Part shown: positions 48,524-59,450 of the stretch, piece after piece
Numbering within the stretch: the stretch's first letter is position 1
How the letters are laid out: each line of letters starts with the position of its first letter
NCBI GenBank assembly: GCA_028285465.1
Contig: JANQPD010000003.1
Location: 1 to 64,000, forward strand
DNA from: Owenweeksia sp.
GTDB taxonomy: Bacteria; Bacteroidota; Bacteroidia; Flavobacteriales; Schleiferiaceae
Length of the DNA: 64,000 nucleotides
Reading direction: 5' to 3'
Translations under genes and position numbers: made by a program
Notes under the pieces: generated by a model
What the model was told of the DNA's origin: nothing
The model's database searches: none
Seen by the model: the letters and a program-made list of their open reading frames with translations, nothing else

Positions 48524-49024
48524 ATGAGAAAACGCCTTTTTTTACTCCTTGCCCCTTTTCTTTTGGTGGCCTGTGGGGATACGGCTACTGACACTTCGCA
48601 GTTTGTACAGCTCGACCTTCGAGGCGATATGCTCTTTGCTGGCGCCAACACTTTGCAAATGCCTGCAAGCATTGATGCCAGGAACTTAGCAGAAGCTCTT
48701 TCCATATCCGTAGAAAACTTAAAAAAAGTGGGGGTAAAAAAAGCCGTGTTGAGCGTAGATCCAAGTAAAGTAAAAAATTTGGAAAGCTTTTTGCTTCAGG
48801 TCGTGAGTAATGAACAGGATCTCATCACCATCGGCACGCTAAGCCCAATAAAAAGTGGAGGTAGTGTGGAATTGCAGCTTGCAGAAGAAGTAGACTTGCT
48901 TCCCTTTCTGAAAGACGAAGGCTGTACCTGGGTGTTGGACCTGAACCTGGCCGAAGACCATATGGATGAAATGCAAATAGACGGAAACCTGTATTTACAA
49001 ATTGAGTATATTGAAAAAAATTAA
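48524..49024 (+). CDS. Hypothetical lipoprotein
   Basis: Lipobox LLAPFLLVACGDTATD; intact ORF. Confidence 0.6.
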   Translation: MRKRLFLLLAPFLLVACGDTATDTSQFVQLDLRGDMLFAGANTLQMPASIDARNLAEALSISVENLKKVGVKKAVLSVDPSKVKNLESFLLQVVSNEQDLITIGTLSPIKSGGSVELQLAEEVDLLPFLKDEGCTWVLDLNLAEDHMDEMQIDGNLYLQIEYIEKN

Positions 49025-49045
49025 TCACTTAAACTAGTACACGTT

Positions 49046-49510
49046 ATGAAAAAGTATCTGTCCCTGTTTTTCCTGAGCTGTTTTATAGGCCTGCTTGCAG
49101 GAAGCCCTGTGCAGGAAAAAGAAAAAGCGGATAAATTGGTTGGCGTATGGCAGCCCAGTGATGGCCGCAGCTACATTAAGATCGATAAGATCGGAAACAA
49201 GTTCTATGGCCGGGTAGTATGGCTTCTGGAGCCAAATGACGAGAACGGCAAGCCCCGCGTAGATAAGAACAATCCCGATGAAGCATTACGCTCTACCCCC
49301 TTAAAAGGATACCGTGTGTTAAAGGATTTCGCATATGATGAGGAAGAAGGCATCTGGAAAGACGGCACCATTTACGACCCTAAAAACGGAACTACCTACA
49401 ATTGCAAAATAGAACTGGTGAACGACAATAAAATAGAAGTGCGCGGCTTTGTAGGCACGGCTATGTTCGGACGTACCGATGTGTGGACCCGCCTGGTAAA
49501 AAAGAAATAA
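49046..49510 (+). CDS. DUF2147 domain-containing exported protein
   Basis: LVGVWQPSDGRSYIKIDKIGNKFYGRVVWLLEPND...GTIYDPKNGTTYNCKIELVNDNKIEVRGFVGTAMFGRTDVWTRL. Confidence 0.9.
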   Translation: MKKYLSLFFLSCFIGLLAGSPVQEKEKADKLVGVWQPSDGRSYIKIDKIGNKFYGRVVWLLEPNDENGKPRVDKNNPDEALRSTPLKGYRVLKDFAYDEEEGIWKDGTIYDPKNGTTYNCKIELVNDNKIEVRGFVGTAMFGRTDVWTRLVKKK

Positions 49511-49517
49511 CCCCCTC

Positions 49518-49546
49518 AAAAGGCCTTTGCTTTAAAGGCCTTTTTT
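49518..49546 (+). terminator. Rho-independent terminator
   Basis: aaaaggccttt-gcttt-aaaggcctttttt hairpin. Confidence 0.8.
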
Positions 49547-49548
49547 AT

Positions 49549-50658
49549 TTAAGGACTTACATAGCTTAGGCCAATGGTAAAATACAATGGATTTTCCAGG
49601 GTGTTTTCGATGAAATAGGGTTTATCTGAACCGAAGAAGCGCACAAAGTCTCCATCGCGATCAAGTTCAAAGCTGTAATTGATGCGGTACCCGACCTCGG
49701 CACTGATCCAGAAAAACCCAAATAGCTGGCGGGAATAATTGAGCCCCGCCCTGATCTCCGAACGCCTGAGCTCCACTTCTTCTGCCGCCTGTAATGCTTG
49801 AGGCACTCCGGGGTCTCGTTGAGCCAAAGCTTCAGCAAAAGACGGAAAACGGTTTAGCCGGTAGGTGGCTCCCTGCACGGTATAACCCAGGGAAAAAAGA
49901 CTGATGCTGTTTGGCCGGTAGCGCAAGGTAGCCCGCGCAGGCAGCAAAGCCTCCATGCCCCAGCGCTGGTTTCTGAATGTTTTGTAGTAATACACCACGG
50001 GTACGTAATTTAAACTGCCGCCTAAATAAGTACGCGATAAACCTACCGCCCACATCAGGCGATCACTAGGTTTCCAGCCATAAAGCAAGGCAATGGGCAG
50101 ACGTAGTGTATTTAAGGGTTGCGGATTGTTGAAGGTATAGTCTCCGTTCAACTCAAAGCCTAGTTGCCCCAAGACGAAAGTACGGTCGTTTAAAGGTTTG
50201 AAAACTGTGAAGAGCGCAGCCGCACGCCTTATGCCGTTTTCAGATAGACTGCGCGCGAGTGGGTGTGCGGTCGCATTTTCCATTTGATAGCGTTGCTCCT
50301 GGTACACCAGGTTCATATTGATCAGGATGTTATTGCGCGATATAAGAGGGAAGTTCCCTACCAGGTTCAGGCCATGAGCCGCATTAATGGTGTTCTCTTC
50401 GGAAATGTCAGCCCCCTCACTATCTACCAGGTTACCTGCCGTAAAGCCATGACTGGCCTGAAAATCATAATATACGCCTAAAAGTGGAGTGGGCGATTGG
50501 CCAAGCACCTTATTGGTACAGAAGCTTTTAGCCGCAGGTGCGGCCAACTCGAACGCAGAAAAGTCAAACTCCTCTACTGTAGAGGTTGTATCCTCCTGGG
50601 AGAAAAGAGCCAGGCTGCTTAAAAACAAAAAGGGCAGGAATAGATCTTTGGTACACAT
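49549..50658 (-). CDS. Outer membrane beta-barrel protein (DUF6268-like)
   Basis: Signal peptide LFLPFLFLSSLALFSQ; LGQLGFELNGDYTFNNPQPLNTLRLPIALLYGWKPSDRLMWAVGLSR. Confidence 0.7.
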   Translation of the reverse strand: MCTKDLFLPFLFLSSLALFSQEDTTSTVEEFDFSAFELAAPAAKSFCTNKVLGQSPTPLLGVYYDFQASHGFTAGNLVDSEGADISEENTINAAHGLNLVGNFPLISRNNILINMNLVYQEQRYQMENATAHPLARSLSENGIRRAAALFTVFKPLNDRTFVLGQLGFELNGDYTFNNPQPLNTLRLPIALLYGWKPSDRLMWAVGLSRTYLGGSLNYVPVVYYYKTFRNQRWGMEALLPARATLRYRPNSISLFSLGYTVQGATYRLNRFPSFAEALAQRDPGVPQALQAAEEVELRRSEIRAGLNYSRQLFGFFWISAEVGYRINYSFELDRDGDFVRFFGSDKPYFIENTLENPLYFTIGLSYVSP

Positions 50659-50727
50659 GGGCAAAAAATTTCCCACTAAAATAGCACACAAAGCCTTTTA
50701 TCCTGCTCCCTTGTGCCACTCAAAACT

Positions 50728-51402
50728 TCAAGACTTCGTTTTGCCTGCTACACAAAGTACAAACTCTCCCTTAGGTGGTGTATTCTTGAAATGAGCGATG
50801 AGCTCACTTAAGGTGCCCCTGCGCGTTTCTTCGAACATTTTGCTTATCTCCCTGCTCGCAGAAGCCCGCCGGTCTTCGTTCCAGGTTCTGTGCATATCCT
50901 CAAGGCTTTTTACCACCCGGTAGGGCGACTCGTAAAACACCATGGTACGTGTTTCAGAGGCCAATTGTTCCAATTTGGTCTTACGTCCTTTTTTAACAGG
51001 TAAAAAGCCTTCGAAACAAAAGTTGTGGTTGGGCAAACCCGAATTCACAAGGGCCGGAACAAAAGCTGTAGCGCCCGGCAGGGTAATTACCTCGATGCCT
51101 GCATCAATGGCCAGGCGAACCAGCAAATAGCCCGGATCGGAGATGCCCGGGGTGCCCGCATCCGAAACCAGGGCCATGTCTTTATGCCGCAATTCATCTA
51201 CTAGCCTGGCGCCAATCTCGTGCTCATTGTGCATATGATACGCGCGTTGAGGGGTTTCAATATTGAAATGCTTCAGCAGTTTTCCCGTAGTACGGGTATC
51301 TTCGGCCAGTATAAGCGACACTGATTTGAGCACCTCTATCGCCCTGAACGTGATGTCTTGCAAGTTCCCTATAGGGGTTGGAACTACATATAGGGTGGCC
51401 AT
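50728..51402 (-). CDS. rsmI: 16S rRNA (cytidine(1402)-2'-O)-methyltransferase
   Basis: LYVVPTPIGNLQDITFRAIEVL; LILAEDTRTTGKLLKHF; LVSDAGTPGISDPGYLLV; VITLPGATAFVPALVNSGL. Confidence 0.96.
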   Translation of the reverse strand: MATLYVVPTPIGNLQDITFRAIEVLKSVSLILAEDTRTTGKLLKHFNIETPQRAYHMHNEHEIGARLVDELRHKDMALVSDAGTPGISDPGYLLVRLAIDAGIEVITLPGATAFVPALVNSGLPNHNFCFEGFLPVKKGRKTKLEQLASETRTMVFYESPYRVVKSLEDMHRTWNEDRRASASREISKMFEETRRGTLSELIAHFKNTPPKGEFVLCVAGKTKS

Positions 51403-51744
51403 CTAAATAAAATTATCTCGGTTTAACTCCCGGGAAGGGTCCCAGAACAGTTCATCAAAATGGGTCACCTGATCGTTTACCACCTCTACCCCTTCGCTTT
51501 GTAAGAGCTCCTCCATGACCTTACTGCCTCCAAAATGGTGCTTGCCGGTAAGCAGCCCCTTTCGGTTTAAAACACGATGGGCGGCAATGTCCTCCATACC
51601 CACGGAAGCATTCATGGCATAACCCACCGTACGTGCCGCTTTCGGTGCCCCGATGAAGCGTGCTATGGCCCCGTAGCTCGTTACTCTTCCATAAGGGATG
51701 AGCCGCACCACAGCATATACGCGTTCATAGAAATCACTGGCCAT
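51403..51744 (-). CDS. MGMT-like alkyltransferase-like (ATL) protein
   Basis: VVRLIPYGRVTSYGAIARFIGAPKAARTVGYAMNAS...IAAHRVLNRKGLLTGKHHFGG; no catalytic Cys. Confidence 0.88.
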   Translation of the reverse strand: MASDFYERVYAVVRLIPYGRVTSYGAIARFIGAPKAARTVGYAMNASVGMEDIAAHRVLNRKGLLTGKHHFGGSKVMEELLQSEGVEVVNDQVTHFDELFWDPSRELNRDNFI

Positions 51745-52411
51745 GCGGAGAAAATTTTAAATAGGTAATGGTTTTTCCCTTTTCACGGAATATTCCTTCA
51801 TAATGCGTTTTCACACTGTGCAACAAATGGTTCTGCTCAGGAAGCTGCTTGTCAATGTCATGATACGCTTCCTTTACTTCAAAGCCCAGCACCTGTGTTA
51901 CACCCACCGTATACCCGTGCAAAAATTCACTGTCTGTTTTTAAATGCACTACGCCCCCGGGGTGCAGAACGTGCGCATAACGCCTTAGGTTATCCGGATG
52001 CGTAAGGCGATGTTTCAGTCGTTTATGTTTGATTTGCGGGTCCGGAAACGTGATCCAGATCTCCGACACTTCACCTTCTGCAAAACAGTGCGCTATAAGC
52101 TCAATTTGCGTGCGAAGGAAACCCGCGTTCTCCATATTTTTTTCGGCTACTTCTGCAGCACCGTACCATATGCGGGCACCTTTTATATCAATGCCAATAA
52201 AGTTCTTTTCAGGATACTTTTGTGCCATAGCCACGGTATATTCTCCTTTCCCACAGCCAAGTTCCAATACAATGGGCCGGTCATTTTTAAAAAAAGCCTG
52301 TCTCCATTTCCCCTTTAGCGGGAAATGATCGAGGACCTCGTTCCGGCTGGGTTCTATTACATGAGGAAAGTGCTTATTCTCTTCAAAGCGCGCCAACTTC
52401 TTTCTTGCCAT
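51734..52411 (-). CDS. trmB: tRNA (guanosine(46)-N7)-methyltransferase
   Basis: VLELGCGKGEYTVAMAQKYPEKNFIGIDIKGARIW; ISEIWITFPDPQIKHKRLKHRLT-like region (VSEIWITFPDPQIKHKRLKHRLTHPDNL). Confidence 0.95.
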   Translation of the reverse strand: MARKKLARFEENKHFPHVIEPSRNEVLDHFPLKGKWRQAFFKNDRPIVLELGCGKGEYTVAMAQKYPEKNFIGIDIKGARIWYGAAEVAEKNMENAGFLRTQIELIAHCFAEGEVSEIWITFPDPQIKHKRLKHRLTHPDNLRRYAHVLHPGGVVHLKTDSEFLHGYTVGVTQVLGFEVKEAYHDIDKQLPEQNHLLHSVKTHYEGIFREKGKTITYLKFSPHGQ

Positions 52412-52556
52412 CCCGCAAAGGTATCCAACCTGGATTTATTGCGGTATTTTTGGGAACAACACCTTGCATACGGATATTAATAACCGGACTGGCATTTTTT
52501 TTGACAGGCAACCGTTATCATTGTTTTACCTGTCCATTCCACAAACGCACATATTT

Positions 52557-55034
52557 ATGAAGCTACTTATTGCCCTGGCCTTATTCTTTACTATTTCAAA
52601 CATACAAGCACAGGGGTTCAGCGGGCAAGTAGTAGATGAAAAAACCAATGAACCGCTACCTTTTGTAAACATCACGGTAAATGGTTCCAAAGTGGGCACT
52701 GCATCAGACATTGACGGGCGCTTTATACTGCCTTATAAAATAGAAAGCGTACATTACCTTGAATTCAGTTTTATCGGGTACAAAAAATTAAAAGCCCGTG
52801 ATGTGAAAGATGGACAGGTATACCGGCTCCGAGAAATCACGGAAGATTTACCGGAAGTAACAGTGCTACCTGGCATCAATCCTGCACATCGCATTATCGA
52901 AAATGCAGTGGAAAACAAAAGCCGGAACCGGCCCGAAAGCCTGGATGCCTTCGCTTATAAAACCTACTCTAAATTCGTTTTGGGCCTCAATGTAGATTCC
53001 GTAGATGCTACCATAGATACCATCAGCAAGACCGTACGAGACAGCACCTTCACGGAATACGACAGCACGGGTTATGAAATGGTGGAATTTGCGGGTAAGC
53101 AGCATCTCCTGGTGATGGAAACTGTAACAGAAAGAAAATTCCTTGCCCCCTCCCGCGACAATGAAACCGTATTGGCTCAGCGCACTTCCGGTTTCAAGAA
53201 TCCCCTTTTCTCGCTTATTGCCACGCAATTGCAGGCCTTCAGTTTTTACGGGGATTACTTCAGCATGGTGGGAGAAGATTTTTTGAACCCGCTTACTCCG
53301 GGCAGTACCAAAAAATACTTTTTTATTCTGGAAGACACTACGTATAACGATGTGTGGGATACGGTATATACCATTTCTTTTCGACCACGTCCCAATTATA
53401 CCTTCAGGCCCATGCGCGGGCGCATAAGCATCAACAGCAGGGACTGGGCCATTCAGAACGTAACCGCCTCTCCCGTTTGGGAGGAAAACGAGAACAGCCT
53501 GGACCTTACCATACAGCAACACTACCAAAAGTTTGGGGTACGCACCTGGTTCCCCGTGCAGTTGAACGCACTCCTGAGTTTCGAACGCGACCAGGAGGGC
53601 AGCCAGGTATACGGCAATATGCGCACCTACATTAAGCAAGTGGAGATCAATCCCGTACTCAGAAAAAACAAGGTCTCATTAGCCAAGATTTCCATTGATG
53701 AACTGGCCGTGGAAAACGCCGAAGAGTTGCTGGGCCAGTTTCGAAATGATTCCCTGGATGCAAAAGAAAAGGAAACTTACCGGGTAGTGGACTCTATTGG
53801 AGAAGCAGAAAACCTGGATAAGCAATTGGAACTCTTGGCTACCTTGCTTAGCGGCCGTATCCCCCTTTACTATGTTGACCTGGAACTAAACAAGATCATT
53901 GGTTTTAATGCCTATGAAGGCTTTCGACTTGGGTTGGGACTACATACCAATAGCCGTTTCAGCCGCTGGTTTGAAATTGGGGGGTATTTCGGATACGGCT
54001 TCAGAGACCAGGTATGGAAATACGGATATGACGCCTCTGCTACCCTGAATAAAGTATACAACCTAAAAGCGTACGGTGGATATAGTTTTGACCTCTCCGA
54101 AACAGGAGCCAGCACAAACTTCCTGCAAGGCACATCCGGTGGCCTGTTTGCTGACAATTACCGGCAGTTGTTTGCTCAACAATTTGATGAAAATTCCAAA
54201 GTATATGCCGGCCTTAGCTTTGACCCTGCCCCCAGCTTAAGCACCAATCTTCGCCTGCAGCGCGAAAACCGCCTTACGATAGGGAATTACCGATACCTTG
54301 TAGAAAACACGGCTGAAGCTACCCGCCTGCAAAATGGCTTTAACTATAGCGAACTGGTTTTGGGTCTGCGCTATTCTCCCAATGAAGAGGTGTTGGAGGC
54401 GGGTGAATACGGCCGGATTTCCCTAAAAGAAGCTACTCCTGTTTTCTTACTGGATATTGCCCAAAGTCTGCCCAATGTATGGGGGGCCCGGTTCGATTAC
54501 CTAAAAATAGACTTTAAAGCCAATTATACCCGCAAGTCGCTCTCCTGGGGCCGTTCCATATTTGAATTGCAGGCGGGCAAAGTATTTACAGACGGAGTAC
54601 CTTTCTCTAAGCTTTATGCCGGAACCGCCAACGGTATACGCAATGCAGATTTCCTGGAAAGAGCGAGGGCTATTGCCGACCGCAGTTCTTTTGAGACCAT
54701 GCAGTTCAACGAATTTTTGAACGATATGTACATCCACCTGATGTTTCGCCAGGATTTCCGTTCCATACTTTTCAAAAAAGGCGACTTTGCGCCTCATATT
54801 GAAGTAGTAAGCCGGGCGATATGGGGCAGCCTCTCATCCCCGGAGCTGCATCAAAACATCAGCACCCGCGATTTAAGCAAGGGGTACTATGAATCCGGGC
54901 TGGAGCTAAACAAGCTTTACAAACTCAACTTCAGTGCTTTTGGGTTGGGTTTTTACTACCGCTATGGCCCCTACACCTTCGATGAATTCCTCGATAATTT
55001 CACCGTGAAATTCACATCAAAGTTCTCTTTTTAA
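52557..55034 (+). CDS. DUF5686/carboxypeptidase-like regulatory domain outer membrane protein
   Basis: MKLLIALALFFTISNIQAQGFSGQVVDEKTNEPLPFVNITVNGSKVGTASDIDGRF; C-terminal barrel ending FDEFLDNFTVKFTSKFSF. Confidence 0.87.
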   Translation: MKLLIALALFFTISNIQAQGFSGQVVDEKTNEPLPFVNITVNGSKVGTASDIDGRFILPYKIESVHYLEFSFIGYKKLKARDVKDGQVYRLREITEDLPEVTVLPGINPAHRIIENAVENKSRNRPESLDAFAYKTYSKFVLGLNVDSVDATIDTISKTVRDSTFTEYDSTGYEMVEFAGKQHLLVMETVTERKFLAPSRDNETVLAQRTSGFKNPLFSLIATQLQAFSFYGDYFSMVGEDFLNPLTPGSTKKYFFILEDTTYNDVWDTVYTISFRPRPNYTFRPMRGRISINSRDWAIQNVTASPVWEENENSLDLTIQQHYQKFGVRTWFPVQLNALLSFERDQEGSQVYGNMRTYIKQVEINPVLRKNKVSLAKISIDELAVENAEELLGQFRNDSLDAKEKETYRVVDSIGEAENLDKQLELLATLLSGRIPLYYVDLELNKIIGFNAYEGFRLGLGLHTNSRFSRWFEIGGYFGYGFRDQVWKYGYDASATLNKVYNLKAYGGYSFDLSETGASTNFLQGTSGGLFADNYRQLFAQQFDENSKVYAGLSFDPAPSLSTNLRLQRENRLTIGNYRYLVENTAEATRLQNGFNYSELVLGLRYSPNEEVLEAGEYGRISLKEATPVFLLDIAQSLPNVWGARFDYLKIDFKANYTRKSLSWGRSIFELQAGKVFTDGVPFSKLYAGTANGIRNADFLERARAIADRSSFETMQFNEFLNDMYIHLMFRQDFRSILFKKGDFAPHIEVVSRAIWGSLSSPELHQNISTRDLSKGYYESGLELNKLYKLNFSAFGLGFYYRYGPYTFDEFLDNFTVKFTSKFSF

Positions 55035-55180
55035 ACACTAGAAAAAGCAAATAAAGCAAAGCCTATAGGCACATTCACACATTTAGGCTTTAACATAATT
55101 GTCGTTATTTTGCGCCCAAATCCTGATGGCCCGCGATCAGGAAGTATAAACGCGCTAGACTAGAAAGGGAAAGGGATTTT

Positions 55181-57565
55181 ATGTTTACAGTAATTGCCAG
55201 GCTCATCCTCAGGAATCGGATCTTGATGCTTTGTCTTCTTTTCCTGGCCACGGCCACCATGGTTTATCAGGGTTCTAAAGTGCGGGTGAGCTATAACTTT
55301 TCGCGCCTTCTACCCAAAAACGACAGCACGCAGATCTTTTACGAAAACTTCCAGCAAACCTTTACACAGGTAGGCAATACGGTAGTGCTGGCAGCAGAAG
55401 AAGTGGATCTCTTCTCAAAAGAGCATTACGATACCTGGCGCCATTTTGAAGATTCGCTTACTTCGATAAAAGGGGTTTCGGGGGTACTTTCACCTATCAG
55501 TGCCTTCGCCCTGCAACGCAACGACAGTCTAAAAAAACTGGAGGTTGTAAGCATCAACCATGAACTGCCCACCGTAAACCGCAATGAAGTTTTGCGAGAG
55601 CGCTATAAGCGTTTGCCCTTTTACCAAAACCTGCTGTACAGTGCAGATGAGAAGAGCCCGTTGATGCTGCTTTATATCGACAACGACTTTCTCTACAACG
55701 AGAACATCATCCGCATTATAGAACAGATAAAAATCCAAATAGAAGATTTTGAAGCGCGTAGCGGCTTAAAAATACACGTCAGTGGACTTCCCTATATACG
55801 GATGGCCAATACGCGCAAAGTAAGCAAAGAGATCCTGTTGTTTATCGTGATGGCGATCTCCGTTACCAGCCTCCTCCTCTACTTTTTCCTGCGCAGTTTT
55901 CGCGCCATGGGCATCTCTATGCTGGTAGTGGTTATCGGGGTGTGTTTCACCTTCGGCCTGATCGGTTCCTTTGATTTCCAGATCAGCCTGTTAACCGCAT
56001 TAATCCCTACCCTTATCATCGTGATAGGTGTCCCCAACTGTATTTTTCTCATCAACAAATTCCACAGCGAATACAAAGGCCATGGCAATAAGATCCTGGC
56101 TCTGCAACGCGTGATCAGGAAAGTAGGAAACGCCACCCTCCTGACCAACTTCACCACCGCCCTTGGGTTTGCTGCCTTCATACTTACCGATAGTACCGTA
56201 CTTGTTGAATTCGGCATCGTGGCCTCCATCAATATTTTAATGGTTTTTGTGATCTCCATCATCATTATACCGATTTCGTACAGCTTTAGTAAACCACCTA
56301 AGAAAAGGCATTACCGGCATTTGGATAAACGCTGGATCAATGGGTTTATGAACTTTTTAGAAAGCGCAGTAACGCATCACAGAAAGCTGGTGTACGTAGC
56401 CACCGTAGGTTTGGCAGCTCTTGCTGTTTATGGGACTACCCAAATTTATACCACGGGAAACATGAGCGAAGAATACAGCGAAAAAGATCCGTTGCTGATT
56501 GACCTCAAATACTTGGAGCGGCAGTTTGGAGGAGTGGTTCCGTTAGAGATCGTCATAGACACAAAAAGGAAAAATGGCGTACAGAAACCGGCTACACTTA
56601 AACGCATTGAACGCCTGGAGCAAGCTTTGGCAGAAGTCCCCGGCATTAGCAAGCCCCTAAGCATAGTAGATGGGATAAAGTTTGCCAAACAGGGCTTTTA
56701 CCGGGGCGACCCTGCGTTTTATGCGTTGCCCACCAGCCAGGAACGGAGCTTCATAATGAGTTATCTACCAAAAGGAGAAAACGAGAACTTAAGCATCTTG
56801 AACACCATGGTGGATAGCAGGGGGCGTTATGCGCGTATCTCTCTACAGGCCGCCGACCTCGATACGGAAGAGAGCAAAGTATTGCATAAAAGAATTCAGG
56901 ATCTGGCCAATGATATTTTTCCCCGGGAAAGGTATGGGGTAACCCTGACAGGGGCCAGCATTATCTTTTTAAAGGGCACCTCTTACCTTATCAAAAATCT
57001 CATTATCAGCCTTCTGCTGGCCATAGCCGTGATTACCATCATCATGATCCTCCTCTTCCGTTCTTTCGCCATGGTGGTTGTTTCCCTGATCCCCAACCTA
57101 TTTCCCCTGATACTCACAGCAGGCATTATGGGCTGGTTCGGCATTCCCCTGAAGCCTTCTACCATCCTGGTGTTCAGCATTGCCTTTGGCATTTCCGTAG
57201 ACGACACCATCCACTTCCTGGCCAAATACCGGCAGGAGTTGCGTGCCTCCAACTGGAATATCGGATATTCGGTGATCCGTTCCCTTCGTGAGACAGGTGT
57301 AAGCATGTTCTATACTAGTATTATTTTATTCTTTGGGTTCAGCGTTTTTATTGCCTCCGAATTCGGGGGTACGGTTTCCCTTGGTGTTTTAGTTTCTGTT
57401 ACGCTGGTTATTGCCATGCTCAGCAACCTGATCATATTACCATCCTTACTACTCAGCTTAGAAAAATTGGTTTTAGACCCTAACTTTAACCACCCCCTGA
57501 TTACGCTCTACAAGCGTGATGAAGAAATAGAGGAAGAAGAACCACTCAAAAAACACGTCCCATGA
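55181..57565 (+). CDS. MMPL/RND-superfamily transporter
   Basis: Two sets of TMs: [27 protein letters not shown]...; [21 protein letters not shown]. Confidence 0.9.
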   Translation: MFTVIARLILRNRILMLCLLFLATATMVYQGSKVRVSYNFSRLLPKNDSTQIFYENFQQTFTQVGNTVVLAAEEVDLFSKEHYDTWRHFEDSLTSIKGVSGVLSPISAFALQRNDSLKKLEVVSINHELPTVNRNEVLRERYKRLPFYQNLLYSADEKSPLMLLYIDNDFLYNENIIRIIEQIKIQIEDFEARSGLKIHVSGLPYIRMANTRKVSKEILLFIVMAISVTSLLLYFFLRSFRAMGISMLVVVIGVCFTFGLIGSFDFQISLLTALIPTLIIVIGVPNCIFLINKFHSEYKGHGNKILALQRVIRKVGNATLLTNFTTALGFAAFILTDSTVLVEFGIVASINILMVFVISIIIIPISYSFSKPPKKRHYRHLDKRWINGFMNFLESAVTHHRKLVYVATVGLAALAVYGTTQIYTTGNMSEEYSEKDPLLIDLKYLERQFGGVVPLEIVIDTKRKNGVQKPATLKRIERLEQALAEVPGISKPLSIVDGIKFAKQGFYRGDPAFYALPTSQERSFIMSYLPKGENENLSILNTMVDSRGRYARISLQAADLDTEESKVLHKRIQDLANDIFPRERYGVTLTGASIIFLKGTSYLIKNLIISLLLAIAVITIIMILLFRSFAMVVVSLIPNLFPLILTAGIMGWFGIPLKPSTILVFSIAFGISVDDTIHFLAKYRQELRASNWNIGYSVIRSLRETGVSMFYTSIILFFGFSVFIASEFGGTVSLGVLVSVTLVIAMLSNLIILPSLLLSLEKLVLDPNFNHPLITLYKRDEEIEEEEPLKKHVP

Positions 57566-58425
57566 AAGGCATCATCTTAGCCGGAGGCAGCGGCACGAGG
57601 CTTCACCCCCTTACCCTGGCGGTAAGCAAACAGCTTATGCCCGTGTATGACAAGCCCATGATCTATTATCCCCTGAGCACGTTAATGCAAGCCGGGATCC
57701 GCGATATCCTGATCATAAGTACCCCACACGATATGCCCTTGTTCAAAAAACTCCTGGGAGACGGCAGCCGCATTGGCTGTACCTTTGAGTATACCGTACA
57801 AGAGGTGCCAAACGGGCTGGCCCAGGCCTTTGTATTAGGGGAAGCGTTTATTGGGAACGACAGCGTTGCCCTGGTTTTGGGCGACAACATTTTTTACGGC
57901 TCTGCCATGGGGGCCTTGTTAAAAAGCAGCAAAGACCCCCAGGGAGGCATTGTGTTTGCCTACCAGGTAAGCGATCCCGAACGCTATGGCGTGGTACAAT
58001 TTGATAAGAACCAGAAGGCTATATCCATCGAAGAAAAACCCAACAATCCCAAAAGCCGCTATGCCGTGCCCGGCCTTTACTTTTACGATAACCAGGTAGT
58101 GGAGATTGCCAAAAACCTGAAACCTTCGCCTCGTGGAGAATACGAGATCACCGATGTAAACAAGGCCTACCTCTCTCAAGGCAAGCTGCACGTAGGCATA
58201 CTCGACCGGGGTACAGCCTGGCTGGATACTGGCACTTTCCCCAGCCTTATGCAGGCCGCGCAATTTGTGCAGGTAATAGAGGAGCGCCAGGGCTTAAAAG
58301 TAGGATGCATAGAAGAAGAAGCCTTTCACCAGGGCTTTATAAATGCCGCACAACTGGAAGAAATAGCCCAACCCTTATTGAAAAGCGGTTACGGAGAGTA
58401 CTTACTGCGCTTATTAGCTGAATAA
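57562..58425 (+). CDS. rfbA: Glucose-1-phosphate thymidylyltransferase
   Basis: [74 protein letters not shown]. Confidence 0.97.
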   Translation: MKGIILAGGSGTRLHPLTLAVSKQLMPVYDKPMIYYPLSTLMQAGIRDILIISTPHDMPLFKKLLGDGSRIGCTFEYTVQEVPNGLAQAFVLGEAFIGNDSVALVLGDNIFYGSAMGALLKSSKDPQGGIVFAYQVSDPERYGVVQFDKNQKAISIEEKPNNPKSRYAVPGLYFYDNQVVEIAKNLKPSPRGEYEITDVNKAYLSQGKLHVGILDRGTAWLDTGTFPSLMQAAQFVQVIEERQGLKVGCIEEEAFHQGFINAAQLEEIAQPLLKSGYGEYLLRLLAE

Positions 58426-58428
58426 ATT

Positions 58429-59394
58429 ATGACCCTGATAGAAACCTATACTTCTTTAGTAGAAGAAGAATTACACGCACTGCACTTCAAGCAGGAACCG
58501 GTTAATCTTTATGATCCATTGGGATACATCCTTTCACTGGGTGGCAAAAGATTACGTCCCGCAATGCTACTGGCTGGCAATGCCCTGTTTGGCGGGAAAC
58601 CCGAAGAAGCGCTTAAGCCCGCCTTGGGCATTGAGTTTTTTCATAACTTCTCCCTTATTCACGATGACATTATGGATAAGGCATCTCTGAGAAGGGGAAA
58701 AGCCACCGTGCATAAAAAGTGGAATGAAAACGTAGGCATTCTCTCCGGAGACGCCATGCTGGTTAAAGCATACCAATACATTTCCCATGTCGCCCCGGAA
58801 CATTTACCGGCTGTTTTGGCGTGTTTCTCTGAAACCGCAATGGAGGTGTGTGAAGGCCAGCAATACGATATGGATTTTGAAAGTCAAGCCGTTGTAACCG
58901 AAGAGGAGTACATCCGCATGATACGCCTGAAAACTTCCGTACTCTTAGGAGCAGCTCTGAAAATAGGCGCCATTACTGCCGGGGCCACTCAAAAAGAGCA
59001 GCAACTAATCTACGATTTTGGTGTAAACATCGGCATTGCTTTTCAGATACAAGACGATATCCTCGACAGTTTTGGAGACCCGGATAAATTTGGAAAAAAA
59101 GTAGGGGGAGACATTTTGAACAACAAGCAAACCCTTCTGATGATCGCTGTAAAAAACCTGGCAGACGGGCCGGAGCGGCTACAACTGGCCAGCACGCCTC
59201 AACTCGATGACCAGGATAAAGTAGAAGCAGTTAAAGAAATCTTTGAGATTACAGGTGCCCTGGCCTATGCCGAAACAAAACGCGAGGCATACTACCAGCG
59301 CTCATTAACCGCTTTAAAGGCAATTGACAATCAACACCCCATAAAAGAGGAGTTACGCTATTTCGCACAATACCTGGTGCAACGAGATAAATAA
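58429..59394 (+). CDS. Polyprenyl synthetase family protein
   Basis: GGKRLRPAMLLAG; LIHDDIMDKASLRRGKATVH; IAFQIQDDILDSFGDPDKFGKKVGGDI. Confidence 0.95.
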   Translation: MTLIETYTSLVEEELHALHFKQEPVNLYDPLGYILSLGGKRLRPAMLLAGNALFGGKPEEALKPALGIEFFHNFSLIHDDIMDKASLRRGKATVHKKWNENVGILSGDAMLVKAYQYISHVAPEHLPAVLACFSETAMEVCEGQQYDMDFESQAVVTEEEYIRMIRLKTSVLLGAALKIGAITAGATQKEQQLIYDFGVNIGIAFQIQDDILDSFGDPDKFGKKVGGDILNNKQTLLMIAVKNLADGPERLQLASTPQLDDQDKVEAVKEIFEITGALAYAETKREAYYQRSLTALKAIDNQHPIKEELRYFAQYLVQRDK

Positions 59395-59450
59395 ACACAG
59401 ATCATTTTAGCCCGGTCTTTGTTATCCGAGACAAAATACCGTTGTCCCTC

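Noticed and set aside
52866-53639. 257-aa minus ORF under the DUF5686 gene
   Set aside because: Long but antisense to a protein with clear conserved N-terminal and barrel regions; no motifs of its own.
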